From positions 66,475,629 through 66,539,628 of the forward strand of contig NC_134401.1 of assembly GCF_050003625.1 (NCBI RefSeq): DNA of 64,000 nucleotides. The letters are read 5' to 3'. This document shows, in pieces, positions 1 through 11,060 of this stretch (position 1 is its first letter; each line of letters opens with the position of its first letter). The notes under the pieces are model-generated. The model had not been told where the DNA came from. It saw only the letters and a program-made list of their open reading frames with translations, and did not search any database. This DNA is from Haematobia irritans (lineage: Eukaryota > Arthropoda > Insecta > Diptera > Muscidae). The position numbers and the translations under genes were made by a program.

Positions 1-462
1 ATAATATGTAAGAGAATGTTTTTTTTAAATTTAATTGTAATTCTTTTAATTTTTTTCTTTTTGCCATGTTTACAACTGATTTCCTATTTGTTAAAATAAT
101 TTGTGTTTTAAATCTATTAACTATAGTGCCTAAGATAAAAATGTGGTCCCTGTTTTCTTTATTTTGAGAATGAAAAGTGTCCATATCATTGTCATTATTA
201 TTGTGCATTGAATCTACGTCATGGTTTATAAAATTTATTTCTCCAGAATCGTTATGAATTCTAATGAGGAAGTCGGAAACATGATTATATTTACCTTTTA
301 TAATTTAGTTTTATATTGAAATCGCTTTGCTTATTTAACCACCTATATAGTCTAGGGTTCAATACCCTACTTTTGCGAATAGATTAGACAAAATTTCAAA
401 CTCTACGCATATAGGTAGGGTGGAAAACCCTTTCGGTTCTTGAATAAGTTTTGACTTTAATC
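1..462. other. Unassigned AT-rich DNA, probably residue of the minus-strand gypsy element
   Basis: No domain is recognisable on either strand. The right edge is the 14-bp target duplication of LINE copy A1, so before that insertion this DNA was contiguous with the gypsy RT relic starting at 3480. Reading leftward on the minus strand, no RNase H or integrase motif follows, so the gypsy element is probably deleted or decayed here. Confidence 0.35.
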
Positions 463-476
463 TTACATATGTTATA

Positions 477-3465
477 GATTATTAATTCAACCGTCGAACG
501 GAACGGACGTGTTGTTTTAATAGCGGATAAACTCATTGTAATAGGTACCTACTAAGAATTTCAAGTGTGGTGGGAATTAAGCCACCATGCAGCGAAATTC
601 AAAGTCATCATAAATTTGGGCAATTTAGAAATAGTTGCTAATAGAGTTTATTTTGCGTACTAATCTGGTAGTTTGCAACAAGGGAGATGCCCCAACCTTT
701 GTCACTAAAAACAGGCAAGCGGTTTTGGACATCACCTTGGCCTCGCAGGAACTGAATGAAATTATATCTGAGTGGCAGGTTTTAAGTGAACACAGCTTCT
801 CAGATCATCGCTACATCAGTTTCAAATTTGATATTCATACCACCAAGACCATATTTCCGCCAAATGTTAGGAAAGCTGACTGGAATAGGTATAGGGAATC
901 GTTCAATATGATGATACCGGAAATAACAAAGACAAATATGAGAAATGTGCAAGATATCGAACACCAAGTGGAGCGGATTACTAAGGCCATCAACATCTCA
1001 CTGAAAGCTGCATGACCTAGAGGGAAGCCAAGGGGGGAAAATCGACTACCATGGTGGTCTACGGAATTAAGTAATATGAGGAAATCCTGCAGGAAGCTCT
1101 TTAACAAGGAAAAGCCCACTAGAGCCCCTGAGGATTGGGACACTTACAAGAAGAATCTGAGAGGATACAAGCGAGAACTGAGAAATGCTCAGCATAACTC
1201 TTGGAATGATTACTGTAGCAGAATTGAGAATACGACCGAGGCTTCCAGACTACGGAAGGTTCTAGCATCTACCAACTCATTCAGGTTTCATTAAAACATC
1301 GGAGGGCAAGTGAACAACGTTCAGTGAGGAGACGCTGGAGGTACTATTGGACACACCTTTTCCTGGAAATCAGACGGTTGAACCAGGTTCTGGCGATGCC
1401 ACAGTGGCTCAGTGGTCGTTTCCTATCGAGGAAATTGTATCGGAATCTAGAATAAGATGGGTGTTAAATAGCTTTGGACCATTCAAATCCCCCGGACGTG
1501 ATGGAATTACTCCGGCGGACTTACAAGCAGTGACTGACAAAATTATCCCCTGGTTGTCGGCGATATATAAAGGATGTATCAACTTATCATATATCCCAGG
1601 AAAGTGGAGGGAAACAAAAGTCGTTTTCATACCTAAAGCGGGAAAAGCCTCTCACTCGAGGGCGAAGGATTTCCGACCAATCAGCTTATCATCATTCCTA
1701 CTTAAGACTCTGGAGAGGATGATAGATATTTATTTTAGAACTAGCATCGATTCAAGTTTGTTCTCGAAACGACAGCATGCATACTCGGGCAGGTCTACTG
1801 AGACTGCATTACATGAACTAGTCAGCTTTATTGAAAGCTCACTATCTGTCAAAGAATACACAATCGTGGCGTTTCTAGACATCGAAGGGACATTCAATAA
1901 TGTCCATCCGAGCTCGATATTAAATGGACTGACAACTCTGAATGTTGATCCATGTATACTTAGGCTTTTAGACGAACTTCTAATGAAGAGACGTATTTCA
2001 GCCACACTAGGACAAGCAAATATACAAAGGTATGTGAACAGAGGCACTCCCCAAGGAGGAGTTCTATCACCTCTTCTTTGGAATTTTGCTATAAGTAACC
2101 TTCTGGTTACCCTAGAAAAAGGAAGGATAAAAGTGGTGGCATACGCAGATGATGTGGCTTTAGCAGAGGAAAATTCCCATCCACAATCAGAGATATTATT
2201 CAGAGGGCCCTCCGGATGACTGAGAAATAGTCATGTATTGCAAAGATCGCAAAACTCCCACGATTAAGCCCATATCCTTAGGGGGTATTGAAATTCCCTT
2301 TGGTGAGTGTGCAAAATACCTCGGCGTTATTTTGGACAGGAAGCTGAACTTTAAGCTTAATATTGAAGAAAGGGCGAGAAAAGCAACGGTAGCTTTGTAC
2401 TCGTGCAAAAAGGCAATAGGAAAAAAGTGGGGACTAAAACCAAAAATTGTGCGTTGGCTATGTTGTAGTCTGGTGGCCGGCACTTCACCAGCCGACAAGT
2501 TTAGATAAAGTTCAGCGTATGGCGTGCTTGTGTATCGCAGGCGCAATCAGCAAGACAGGAACAAATTCTCTTAATGTCATGCTGCATCTATTGCCTTTAG
2601 ACATTTTGGGCAAACAGTCAGCTGCAACAACGGCTGTGCGGTAGCGCGAGCTATCGCGGAAAAAAGTTACGGTCACCGTTCGGTACTCAAAATAATGCCA
2701 GATGTGCCTAACGTAGTGGATTACACTTTGGCGAGTCCACTTTTCGACAAAAAGTTTGAGACTCTAATCCCCAACAGTGAGGCGTGGTGCACACAGACCC
2801 CGGGGAGTAAAGAATATATAGATTTCTTCACTGATGGCTCTAAGTTGAGGCGGATGAGTTGGCAAGGCTAGGGACTACCTTACATATTCCAGGGGAACTA
2901 GAATCTGTTGGTATGCCCCTGGCTACCTGCAAGCTCATGCTGCGTGAGAACGCTGTTATGATGGCAAATGTTCGATGGGAGAATTGCAAGGAAAATCCAA
3001 GCAAATATGGCCCCATTTAAACTTAAACCGCACACTAGATATGCTAGTTTTCTCGAGACGTCAGATATCACTCCTGATATCTGCTATAACGGGTCGCTGC
3101 CTGATAGGCGATTTTGCAAAAACTATTGGCGCGAAGTATAATTACTATTGTATGAGCTGTCATGATGCGGAGGAAAAGGAATCAATTAAACACCTCTTGT
3201 GTGAGTGCCCTGCATTTTGTGTAAAGCGCAAGCAACTTTTAGGAGCATATAGCTTCAGAATACTGGGGGATCTGGGGGATAGCAGTTTGCTAATGTTTTT
3301 GGAACAATCTGGTTGGTTCAAAAAAATAAAAAAAATCAACAAGGTTCAGCGGTTAAAACTAGAAGTGCCCATATGTAATAGGTACTTTTAGTTAATGTGG
3401 TATCACAATAACTGAATAGTCTAAGTGAGCCTTAATCTTAATCGGGCTGCCACTTTAACCTAACA
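477..3465 (+). mobile_element. LINE A copy A1 (LOA/I-type), internally deleted
   Basis: Non-LTR retrotransposon copy flanked by a perfect 14-bp target duplication, TTACATATGTTATA, at 463-476 and 3466-3479. It begins with the same 5' UTR as the best copy (48861-53886) and ends with the same tail motif. Two large internal deletions are visible. One joins the first codons of ORF1 (near 610) to the middle of the ORF2 endonuclease (near 640). The other removes most of RNase H near 2850. It is inserted in the minus-strand gypsy element. The family assignment rests on the RT, the RNase H and the ORF1 of the other copies. Confidence 0.92.
635..3391 (+). pseudogene. LINE A1 ORF2 remnant (endonuclease C-end, RT, zinc-knuckle tail)
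   Basis: Broken reading frames, in order: endonuclease C-terminus with the LDITLAS and SDHRYISF motifs (635-1015); linker (1076-1294); RT fingers and palm (1347-2219) including the TPQGG and AYADD motifs; thumb (2233-2508); a scrap of RNase H around 2800-2900; and the C-terminal CCHC-like region (2975-3391). Frameshifts and stops separate the pieces. RT motif A is present as FLDIEGTF. The copy cannot encode an intact ORF2. Confidence 0.9.
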
Positions 3466-3481
3466 TTACATATGTTATATG

Positions 3482-4305
3482 TCAAAATTGTTTCTTAAAA
3501 TCAGTATATTTAAGTACTGCACTCTCAGTTACAATCTGTTTTAATTTATCGAAAGTATTAATAAAACTACGATCAGTACTATCCAATTTAACGCCTTTCT
3601 TTAAGTACGTTATCATTGGATAAGCTATCTTGGCATAATCTTTAATAAATTTGCGGTAGAATCCAGTCATACCCAAATATGACTTTATACTTTTAGGAGA
3701 TGTGAGGACAGGAAGTTTGGTAGTTGTCTCAATTCTAGAAGGGTTTGGTTTAACATCATTTCGAGTAACAATATGCCCAAGATATAATTTTTTTGTGAAA
3801 AATGGTAGGAGCATTTTTAAACCGAATGGCATCCTGACATATTCGTAGTGACCGTCTGGTGTTGAGAAAGTCGTCTTCGGGCGATCTTTTTCGTTGACTA
3901 AAATTTGGTGAAACCCTTTTGCTAAATCAGTAGTAGAAAAGTATTGAGCCCTACCGAATTTGTCCAATATACTATCGATATTAGGTATTGGTATTTGTCA
4001 TGTACTGTAATCTCGTTAAGTTTCTTATAGTCAATCACTATTCTCTATTTTGTCTCCCCACAGTTATCTGTCTTTTTTGGTAATATCCAAAGTGGATTGT
4101 TGTATGGCGAATTGCTTTCAGTGGTTATTATTTTGCCGTAACATATCCTGAATTTGAATAGACATTTCTTTTTCATTATTTGTGGATAGCAGTATATTTT
4201 GATATAAATGAGTCTATTATCAACGGTTTTCATTTCGTGTATTAGGTTTGCGTTGGCAAGTGTTTGTCCTCCTAAAAAAATCAAATCTTTGTATGAATCT
4301 AACAA
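3482..4305 (-). pseudogene. Gypsy RT relic lacking the catalytic YxDD segment
   Basis: From high to low coordinates, the first piece (4305-4045) carries the RT N-terminal pattern (YPQ, then SPYNNPLWILPKK). The second (3967-3482) carries STTDLAKGFHQI (motif A, with its Asp) and YEYVRMPFGL. After MPFGL the sequence jumps to the LGHIVT and FYRKFI region, so the segment with the YxDD catalytic motif has been deleted. The connection between the two pieces is also damaged near 3990-4045. The protein would be a dead RT. Confidence 0.88.
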
Positions 4306-4379
4306 TTCATCTAAAGTGTTTTTCTACTCACAATTTAGGTCTTTGTATAAACTTTCCAAAACTTTCGCAAATTTTGTTC

Positions 4380-4680
4380 ATAGTTCAAGTAGGTAGATTC
4401 CGTACGTTTCGTATGGAGATGCATTTATAAACGGTATTATGTTTCTGTTTATAATCAAGGCTTCATTTTCTAAGTATATTATAGCTGTTAAACGTTTTAA
4501 GATATTTTGTCCTAAAATAGCATCAAAAGGAAATGGAATAATTTACATGCCATAGTTTTCACCGTCACTAAATTCTTCTGGTAACAGAGAAACGATTTCG
4601 TGAGTAATCTGAGATGTTCCGTTAAATGTTACCATACAAGTAGGTTTTTGTTTAGAGGTATTCTCAAGTCATTTTAAAAT
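4380..4680 (-). pseudogene. Gypsy protease-like relic
   Basis: Minus-strand conceptual translation, with stops, contains the block ILGQNIL, the conserved flap and C-terminal part of retroelement aspartic proteases. It lies between the gag C-terminus and the RT as expected in gypsy pol. The active-site DTG was not found, so the domain is inferred from the ILGQNIL block and its position. Confidence 0.5.
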
Positions 4681-5135
4681 TTACCACTATTATTTTGTTT
4701 ATATTTCATATTATAATTATGATAATAGTTAGGATTAGGATGATGATTTATGTTAGAATTAGAATTATGAAAAGGGTAAGGGTAAGAGGAATTCATATTA
4801 GTAGGCGAATTTCTGTTATTTTGTTGGAACGTATCAAAATTAGAAAGATTTTTTAAATACTTCTGGTTGGGATGATTATTTTGGATCGTACATTGTGGAA
4901 CAGTTTCATTGTAAGAAGCTGTATAATCGTTTCTAATTGAGGGTTGGTTTCTTATTAAACCTTCTCTTTCTAATAAATTATATGCATCCCGTAATTTGTG
5001 TATATCTCTATTCAGAATAACTGTTGCCAAATGAATGTCAAAGTTGTTTAAAAGTGTTCTTAAAATAACTTTTTTCAACGTATTCTAGACTATATTCTAT
5101 AGATTTTTCCTTATCGTAGGCATATTTTTTATTAA
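4674..5135 (-). pseudogene. Gypsy gag, C-terminal part
   Basis: The open stretch 5078-4674 contains LRDAYNLLEREGLIR, a motif typical of errantiviral gag, followed by a long Asn/Tyr/Pro-rich low-complexity tail. The frame continues upstream to 5135, where the Helitron begins, and picks up again at 7225 in the gag N-terminal part. The start is therefore an insertion boundary, not a translation start. The Asn-rich tail may mark nucleocapsid or disordered C-terminal Gag. Confidence 0.7.
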
Positions 5136-5429
5136 TCTATATATATAAAAAGAAGTGTACATTTTGATTGTCACTCCATAACTCGAGAACCGCTACATAA
5201 AATAAAAAATGGCTAAATACGTTTTGTAGAAGACGCAGTAAGGATTGTTAGTAAACAACAAAAATTTAAAAGTATTTTCGTTTCGCCGAGATATGGCGAT
5301 TTTTCTAAACATTACCCATTTTCATATAAATTTTATATGAATGGAAGCAATTTTTGTTTTGTTATACAGCATTGCTTGGATACGAGTAAACAAAATTACA
5401 GGTGGCTGAATACGTTTTGTGTAGCATAC

Positions 5430-5511
5430 AATTAGGATGTTTTTTAATCCTAATTATTTGTATGTTGTCAATCAAATTTAATTTTTTAAATTTGATTGAC
5501 AACATACAAAT
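5430..5511. repeat. Two adjacent hairpins inside the Helitron, one with 26-bp perfect arms
   Basis: Arms 5456-5481 and 5486-5511 are perfect reverse complements of 26 bp with a TTTT loop. Immediately upstream a second, 9-bp stem (AATTAGGAT / ATCCTAATT) occupies about 5430-5456. Both lie in the non-coding 5' part of the element. Function unknown; a cruciform, a replication-terminator-like structure or a small nested palindromic insertion are possible. Confidence 0.85.
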
Positions 5512-5590
5512 GTGATATTTTTTAATTTCGTAAATATTGGAAAATATTTAATATCTAAAAAGTGATTTCAATTGTCATTGATCTAGAAAA

Positions 5591-6068
5591 AATGCCACCA
5601 ACGGGAAGATCAACTATAGGTCGACGTACGCGTAATTCTACCTATAGGTTTAATCAAAGAAGAATACAAAGTGTTTAGGAACGCTCACAACAGAACCAAA
5701 TTCAACTATTATGAAACGCACGTCGTCATACATCTGCATAATTCAACTCCATTAAAACCAACATCGAGACGAACGACACGAACTTCACGTCGTGCTGTGC
5801 AAAATATGGAATATGCTGCTTTCGTTTACAATAGTGAAAATGATTATAGTGAATATGCTATTATTGGTGAAATGACAGTGAGATGTCCACATTGCGATGC
5901 GGCCAAATTTCAGGGTGAAACTGCTGGCATGTGTTGTGCGAACGGTTAAAGTAAAACTGCCAGCATTTGAATCTCCCCCCGATCCACTTCATTCATTAAT
6001 TTTTGGATCGTCGCAAGCTTCTAAGCATTTTTATCTCACATTCAACAATATAATGCGGCATTTGAAAT
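5591..6068 (+). pseudogene. Helitron N-terminal fragment (pre-Rep cysteine region)
   Basis: A start-like ATG at 5591 opens MPPTGRSTIGRRTR but stops shortly. The open frame 5671-5949 contains MTVRCPHCDAAKFQGE and MCC, the conserved cysteine motif found upstream of the Rep domain in animal Helitron proteins. A frameshift follows, then LPAFESPPDPLHSLIFG, also typical. At about 6068 the sequence jumps to the helicase middle, so the Rep domain is absent. This is a decayed coding relic. Confidence 0.82.
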
Positions 6069-7136
6069 GACTTCATTTGGTGCAACAAGCAGCAATTATT
6101 TTATTGGATGAATGTACAATGACTCATGAAAAAATCACTGGAAGCACCGTACAATGCAAGATCTACGTCAGAACCAAGCCATTTTTGGTGGTGCTTTAAT
6201 AGTATTGTCAGGCGATTTTCGTCAAATATTACCTGTGGTGCCACGATCAACACCGGCGGATGATATCAACGCATGTTTAAAGACTTCTTTTCTGTGGCGA
6301 CATGTGCAAAAATTGACATTATATGTGCGTTCAAATGCACAACGACCAATCTGCCGATAGGTTCTGGAAGCAATTGTTAGATATTCGAAATGGCAAAGTT
6401 CGACTCAATATTACAAATGGATTAATGACATTGCCGACCAATTTTTGTACCATCCTCCAATCAACAGAAGGGTTGATTGAAAGTGTGTTCCCAAACATCG
6501 ATCAAAATTACAGGAATCACAATTGGTTGAGAGAACGCGCAATACTCGCACCAAAAAATTTACACGTTAATGCAATTAATTTTCAAATTCAAGAAAAAAT
6601 GCCAGATGCAGTGACTTCATACAAGTCTGTTGATATCGCAATGAATGCAGATGATGCAGTAAAATATCGTATTGAATTTTTAAATTCATTGGAACCACCT
6701 GGTATGCCACCGCATTGTTTGAATTTAAAGGTTGGCTCATCAATTATTTTACTGCGAAATTTAAATGCACCAAAACTGTGTAATGGCACAAGATTAGCAG
6801 TACGAAAATTGATGTCAAATTTAATTGAAGCCACAATATTGACCCGAACTGCGAAAGGTGAAATTGTGCTCATCCACCACGTATTCCACTGATTCCAACA
6901 GACATGCTTTTGAATTTAATCGTTTGCAATTCCCAGTGCGTCTATCATTTGTCATGTCAATCAATAAGGCGCAAGGGCAAACGCTTCAAATATGTGGATT
7001 ACATTTGAGGGAGCCGTGTTTTTCACATGGACAGCTATACGTGGCCTGCTCAAGAGTTGGAGCTCCAAATTGTTTGTTTGTACTCGCTTCAAATGGGCAA
7101 ACGAAAAACTTTGTATATCAAAATGTCTTGGATTGA
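6069..7136 (+). pseudogene. Helitron Pif1-like helicase, C-terminal part
   Basis: Frames carry, in order: the Walker B-like segment ILLDECTMTH (about 6096-6125); the LIVLSGDFRQILPVVPRS motif (6154-6360); the region LAPKNLHVNAIN and GSSIILLRNLNAPKLCNGTRL (6323-6892); and the C-terminal motif SFVMSINKAQGQTLQICG with LYVACSRV (6858-7136). These are the characteristic 3' blocks of Pif1-family helicases of Helitrons. Three frames are needed, so at least two indels break it, and the nucleotide-binding motif I is missing. Confidence 0.9.
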
Positions 7137-7194
7137 CAATATTAAATTTCATATTCATAAAATAAACTATAATATTTCATTTCTTCTTTGGTTG

Positions 7195-7224
7195 GTTGCA
7201 ACAAAGTGCAACTGGGTCCGCTAG
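7195..7224 (+). other. Helitron 3' terminal hairpin and CTAG end
   Basis: GTTGCA (7195-7200) pairs with TGCAAC (7207-7212) across a 6-nt loop; CTAG at 7221-7224 follows and the next base is T. This is the standard Helitron 3' terminus. Confidence 0.85.
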
Positions 7225-7600
7225 TTTTATTTAAAATATCTTTTAGTGTCTTATAGTACTGCGCTATACCCACATTTTTTGTTCCAAATGCTTCTTGATA
7301 TAGTTGATGGTACGATTCATGTATTCCAAAATTGTTGATCAATATTTCTTTGGAATCCTGTCATGTGGGATTGGGTCCTAATGTTCTCATGACATGGAGT
7401 GTTTTTCCTGGGATCTTATTCAAAATAAATCTTTTGTATATATAATCTTGAACGATTTGATCAGTCTTCGTCAAGACTAACACCATTTCTACTTCCCTCA
7501 AAAGTGATGTTAAAGCATTCGCATCACATCTCATAATGAATTGTGTGTTTGTTTTGCGTGTCTCCTTAACCAAGGTCTTAACGGCGGCACCTCCCTGTCA
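7225..7600 (-). pseudogene. Gypsy gag, N-terminal part
   Basis: From high to low coordinates: frame 7573-7361 with YIYKRFILNKIPGKTLHVM and the LGPNPT motif, then frame 7342-7225 with INNFGIHESYHQLYQEA. Both are typical of errantiviral Gag. A frameshift or stop lies between them near 7350. The downstream continuation resumes at 5135 beyond the Helitron. The N-terminus is not resolved; no clear start codon or leader was identified. Confidence 0.75.
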
Positions 7601-8004
7601 TGTGCCATGTTTATGGTCGAAAACACCCGTTTTTTGACCGATAAATATAAATTGAATAAAATGAAAAATCGGTTCACATTGGTTCAAAATAAGATAAACT
7701 CTTTTAAGACTTCAAGAATAAAGAAATTCTTTATCATTAATCTCAAAAATTAATATTTTTTTCTACTATATTTTTTTTCTCTACTATTTATATTTGGATA
7801 TACGCATAAAATAGAAAGCACAGACACGCTCCTAGTCAGCATTCGCTGACTTCTGCCAATCAATTGATCGACGATTGTATTTTTTTCTATTGTTTCTATT
7901 TCCTCGTGCGGTATACGAAGTTTAAAAGTTATGTTTTATTCGTGGCGTGACGATTACAACCAAACCAAAATATTGAAACGAACTGCACAATGATTCCTTT
8001 TGAA
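7601..8004. other. AT-rich non-coding stretch, possible gypsy leader/LTR zone
   Basis: No ORF with family resemblance. Its position upstream of gag suggests leader or LTR sequence of the gypsy relic, but neither a terminal repeat partner nor a convincing primer-binding site could be seen. Confidence 0.3.
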
Positions 8005-8216
8005 TATGATGGCCTTGCAATGCTTGACATTGTAATGGCTTTACAGTGTGGAGTATATTGCCCTCACTAGAAAATCGAGTACTCCGAATAGGATTTTGCA
8101 GGCCTATGAAATATGATGGCCTTGCAATGCTTGACATTGTAATGGCTTTACAGTGTGGAGTATATTGCCCTCACTATAAAATCGAGTACTTCGAATAGGC
8201 TTTTGCAGGACTATGA
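8005..8216. repeat. 106-bp tandem duplication (two copies)
   Basis: Copies 8005-8110 and 8111-8216 begin TATGATGGCCTTGCAATG and differ at only a few positions (for example GCCCTCACTAG versus GCCCTCACTAT). No coding content is recognised. Confidence 0.9.
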
Positions 8217-10355
8217 AACCTAAATTATGTTTATTTTTTTTTTTTTTGTTTGAGTTAATTTTACTTTTGCCTTTTTTTCTCCTTTGAATTCTATTCGCGT
8301 AAAAAAGACTGTCTTATTTTAGTTTCCTGGAAGCGATTTAAAAATGAGCACACTCTACAGACAAAATGAAGGTAAGAAAACACCATAATTCCCTTTTAAA
8401 TAAAGCACCGTCAGCAAACTCTGTTACGGATATATCCATGAAAATATAGTGATGCATATAGATGGGAGTTATACATCAATTTGCACTGACTGGAGCTAAA
8501 TTGTTGTTAAAATTATACGCTGTCTAATTCTAAGATCAGATAATAAATGGGCAAATATTCGCGAAAATCAAGAAATTGTATATAAATCTGAACACATCTA
8601 GCCCAATTAGTAATAACTCTGCGAATATAAAAATGTCAAATAAAAGTTTTATGCCATGAGAGCAGTAAAAGAGTCGGTTCTTCTCATAATAATGGTTCAG
8701 TTGATTAGTGTACATAAAATAGGACCTAGGTCCAATCTTTATTGTAATCACACTTTTATGCAGAGTAAATTTATTATAAACTTACCATACAGTAGTGCAG
8801 GGACTGAATAGTAACTAAACATAAACTTCATAAGAGGTAAGTTTATACACTGGGTATTTATGAAGGAGTTTGATGAAGAGCCAGGCCACTTTTGTCTGTA
8901 GGGCCTCCTTTTTTAGCATTATTTTTGGCAATGCTTACGAAAGAGTGTTGCTCACATTGACGGAGTCCCTTTATACAGTGCAAGAAGATAGAGTTCCGTG
9001 GTTGAGATTATCAAAACATATTACATGTAAACCAAGGTACTCTTTAAGCTTCAGGATGAAAATCGATTTATTTTTTTACAGCAAACGTTTGTGAATTTTA
9101 ATTTTGGATCTTCACATAAATGAACTTAATACATATTTTAAAGGCGGATAAATTATTCGAGAGAGCAAAATATAATGTTTGAAAACAAATACGAACCGAT
9201 AATTATTATTTTAGTTTTAAGAGTGTGACAAAAAAACTTTCCTAAGGAGAAAAGGGACCTTAATTGATGTTATATTTGTCGACAACTGTCCTTTGGACTA
9301 AGTTTACATTAATATACGTATTTAATTAAGCTAATGTCTGTGTGTCGACCAATATTATGCGTTTCAAGTTTAAAAATAAGGGAGTTACAACCGTGTTCGA
9401 GTAAATAAAAGAACTAACATATCCCTATTAACATTTTTGTTCCAGTTTGGAAAATTCTCGTATCTGTAAACGACCAATTGAAGTTTCAGTGTTTACAAGA
9501 ATTTCAATATTCCACTTAAACAAAAAGAGTCATCAACATCGTACATACGTTAGTATTTTTAGCCAACAACCACAGAGTATTGGTAAGAGTGTTAGATGTA
9601 CTTACATTATCAGTCGTGAAAACAAAGCACTAATCATGGTGGAATGTATCACCCGTTTTTGCGGTTGGTTCAATACAAACTATTTATGGTGAACTTTTTT
9701 TTTACAGCATGAGTATTAAGCACAGAAAGGATGTTCGTTTCATGAATATCTGTAAATTTAAAAATTAATTATATTATTGTCCGACTTTATATTTTTGTCA
9801 AATATGCCAGTTCTAGATACTAAAACTAAATTACAAATATCTACAAAATATTACACTATAGCAACACTTTCCATTAGTAAAAGTTATTTGTTTCAAAGAC
9901 GTTTGTAAATTGTAGGATTTGACTTGGGGTTCTTGCAACTAGTATATACTATATACTAAAAATAGGTATGTATATAGGCATATAGTTTTTATACGATGTC
10001 CTTGTAGAAAATTTTAGTGCCTACGTTATGCTTACCAGTATCCTTGAACGCTGTTCATTTATCCAATTATTCACCGATCATTTAAAATTGATTATTATAC
10101 TCGTCCTTATTTTAAATTCCAATTGGTACTTTGTTATTTGAGCATCTTGTATTGAGTCTTTGACATTACTGCCCAGAGCACGAGAAATCAAAACACAACA
10201 AAATACTATTGACGTGATATGATTGGGTATCTCAACACCGAGTACTCAGTGCCAACTATATGGGTGTTCGGTAAACATCAGTGCTGCCAGTACTTTCTAA
10301 CCTCTAGTGCCCAATTTGGAAAATTTTTGTCCCAAAACATCCTAATTTCATTAAT
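8217..10355. other. Non-coding, AT-rich stretch without recognised elements
   Basis: I see no gene, RNA or bounded repeat here. One weak observation: at 8344 an ATG opens a nine-codon frame (MSTLYRQNE) that ends in G followed by GTAAGA, a good 5' splice-site consensus. No matching downstream exon was found; the pyrimidine-rich TTTACAG acceptors near 9080 and 9708 lead quickly to stops. Confidence 0.4.
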
Positions 10356-10358
10356 TAA

Positions 10359-10674
10359 AGGCCGGTATGCATCTCTAGCAAAAAATTTCATTCCCATAAG
10401 AAATGCATTGCTATTTATGCTAACGAAATTTTCGGTAGCGTTCAATTTCGTAAGCTGGTACGCACCTCTAATGAAAATAACAGGGTTGTCAAAAGCATAT
10501 TTTGGCAGCAAACATTTAATTTATTACAATCATTGTGTGCGTAAAAGTTTTAACAATTTTTAAAAGCGATTATCTGGTTTAAAATTTGTGTACACAGCCC
10601 TGTTTTTTTTTTTTTTTTGTAGACTTAAATAAATTTTTGCTACCGAAAATTTCGCTAGAGGTGCATACCGGCCT
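10359..10674. mobile_element. MITE family M, 316 bp, TAA target duplication (PIF/Harbinger-like)
   Basis: Terminal inverted repeats begin AGGCCGGTATGCA and extend about 30 bp (left ...CTCTAGCAAAAAATTTC, right GAAAATTTCGCTAGAG...). A TAA target duplication lies at 10356-10358 and 10675-10677. No coding capacity. A 3-bp TAA/TTA duplication fits the PIF/Harbinger superfamily, but the class is inferred from that alone. Confidence 0.8.
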
Positions 10675-10678
10675 TAAA

Positions 10679-10897
10679 GGTGAGTACTATGTTCGGTTTT
10701 TTCACCAAAACACTAAATTAAAGTACAAAAATATATATGAAGACGATTATATTTTTATCAAGTCTTGTCAAATAGTGGATGGAAAATATACAAGGAATTA
10801 ATTGCGATGCATTTTATATTTCTGAACTAATTAATTTAAAAAAGTAACTGTGAAAACTGGCTGGTTTTCAGCTTGAAAACGGAACATAGTACTCAGC
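10679..10897. mobile_element. MITE family G copy G1, 219 bp
   Basis: Inverted termini GGTGAGTACTATGTTC and the reverse complement of GCTGAGTACTATGTTC, flanked by TTAA on both sides. A second copy (13774-15435) has a TTTAT duplication, so the family duplicates 4 or 5 bp of AT-rich target. Non-coding. Confidence 0.75.
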
Positions 10898-11060
10898 TTA
10901 AGGTATTTCTCTTTCACTCCTTTTCAACTCAAAATTCCAATTTATTTTTACGGCCAAAGGAGGGTACTATGTTCGGTTTTTTTGAGTTGAAAAACTGACG
11001 TAAACCACATAGTGTGTTAATAGAGCGTGTTAAATTCTTCCGTAATACAGTTCCTTCAAG
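10898..11060. repeat. G-related fragment
   Basis: GGTACTATGTTCGG at about 10963, followed by a TTTTTTGAGTTGAAAAACTG block, resembles family G ends and a stretch near 20070-20110. Boundaries are not resolved. Confidence 0.4.

Larger units (their letters stand above)
5136..7224 (+). mobile_element. Internally deleted Helitron
   Basis: The 5' end reads TCTATATATATAAAA and the 3' end is CTAG, preceded by a short hairpin. The element sits between an A (5135) and a T (7225) without target duplication, all hallmarks of Helitrons. It carries an N-terminal cysteine-motif fragment and the C-terminal part of a Pif1-type helicase. The HUH replication-initiator domain and helicase motif I region are missing, so it is non-autonomous. 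The insertion cuts the gypsy gag precisely, which confirms both ends. Confidence 0.92.
3480..7600 (-). mobile_element. Degenerate Ty3/gypsy (errantivirus-like) element, interrupted by a Helitron
   Basis: Minus-strand relics lie in the expected order from high to low coordinates: gag N-part (about 7590-7225), gag C-part (5135-4674), a protease-like relic (about 4680-4380) and RT (4305-3482). The Helitron at 5136-7224 splits gag; the two gag halves read continuously across it. LINE A1 is inserted just past the RT. No LTR could be placed with confidence. Sequence near 7850-7870 could be a primer-binding region on the minus strand, but this is weak. The errantivirus-like label comes from the gag wording and the RT, not from an env gene. 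Confidence 0.8.
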
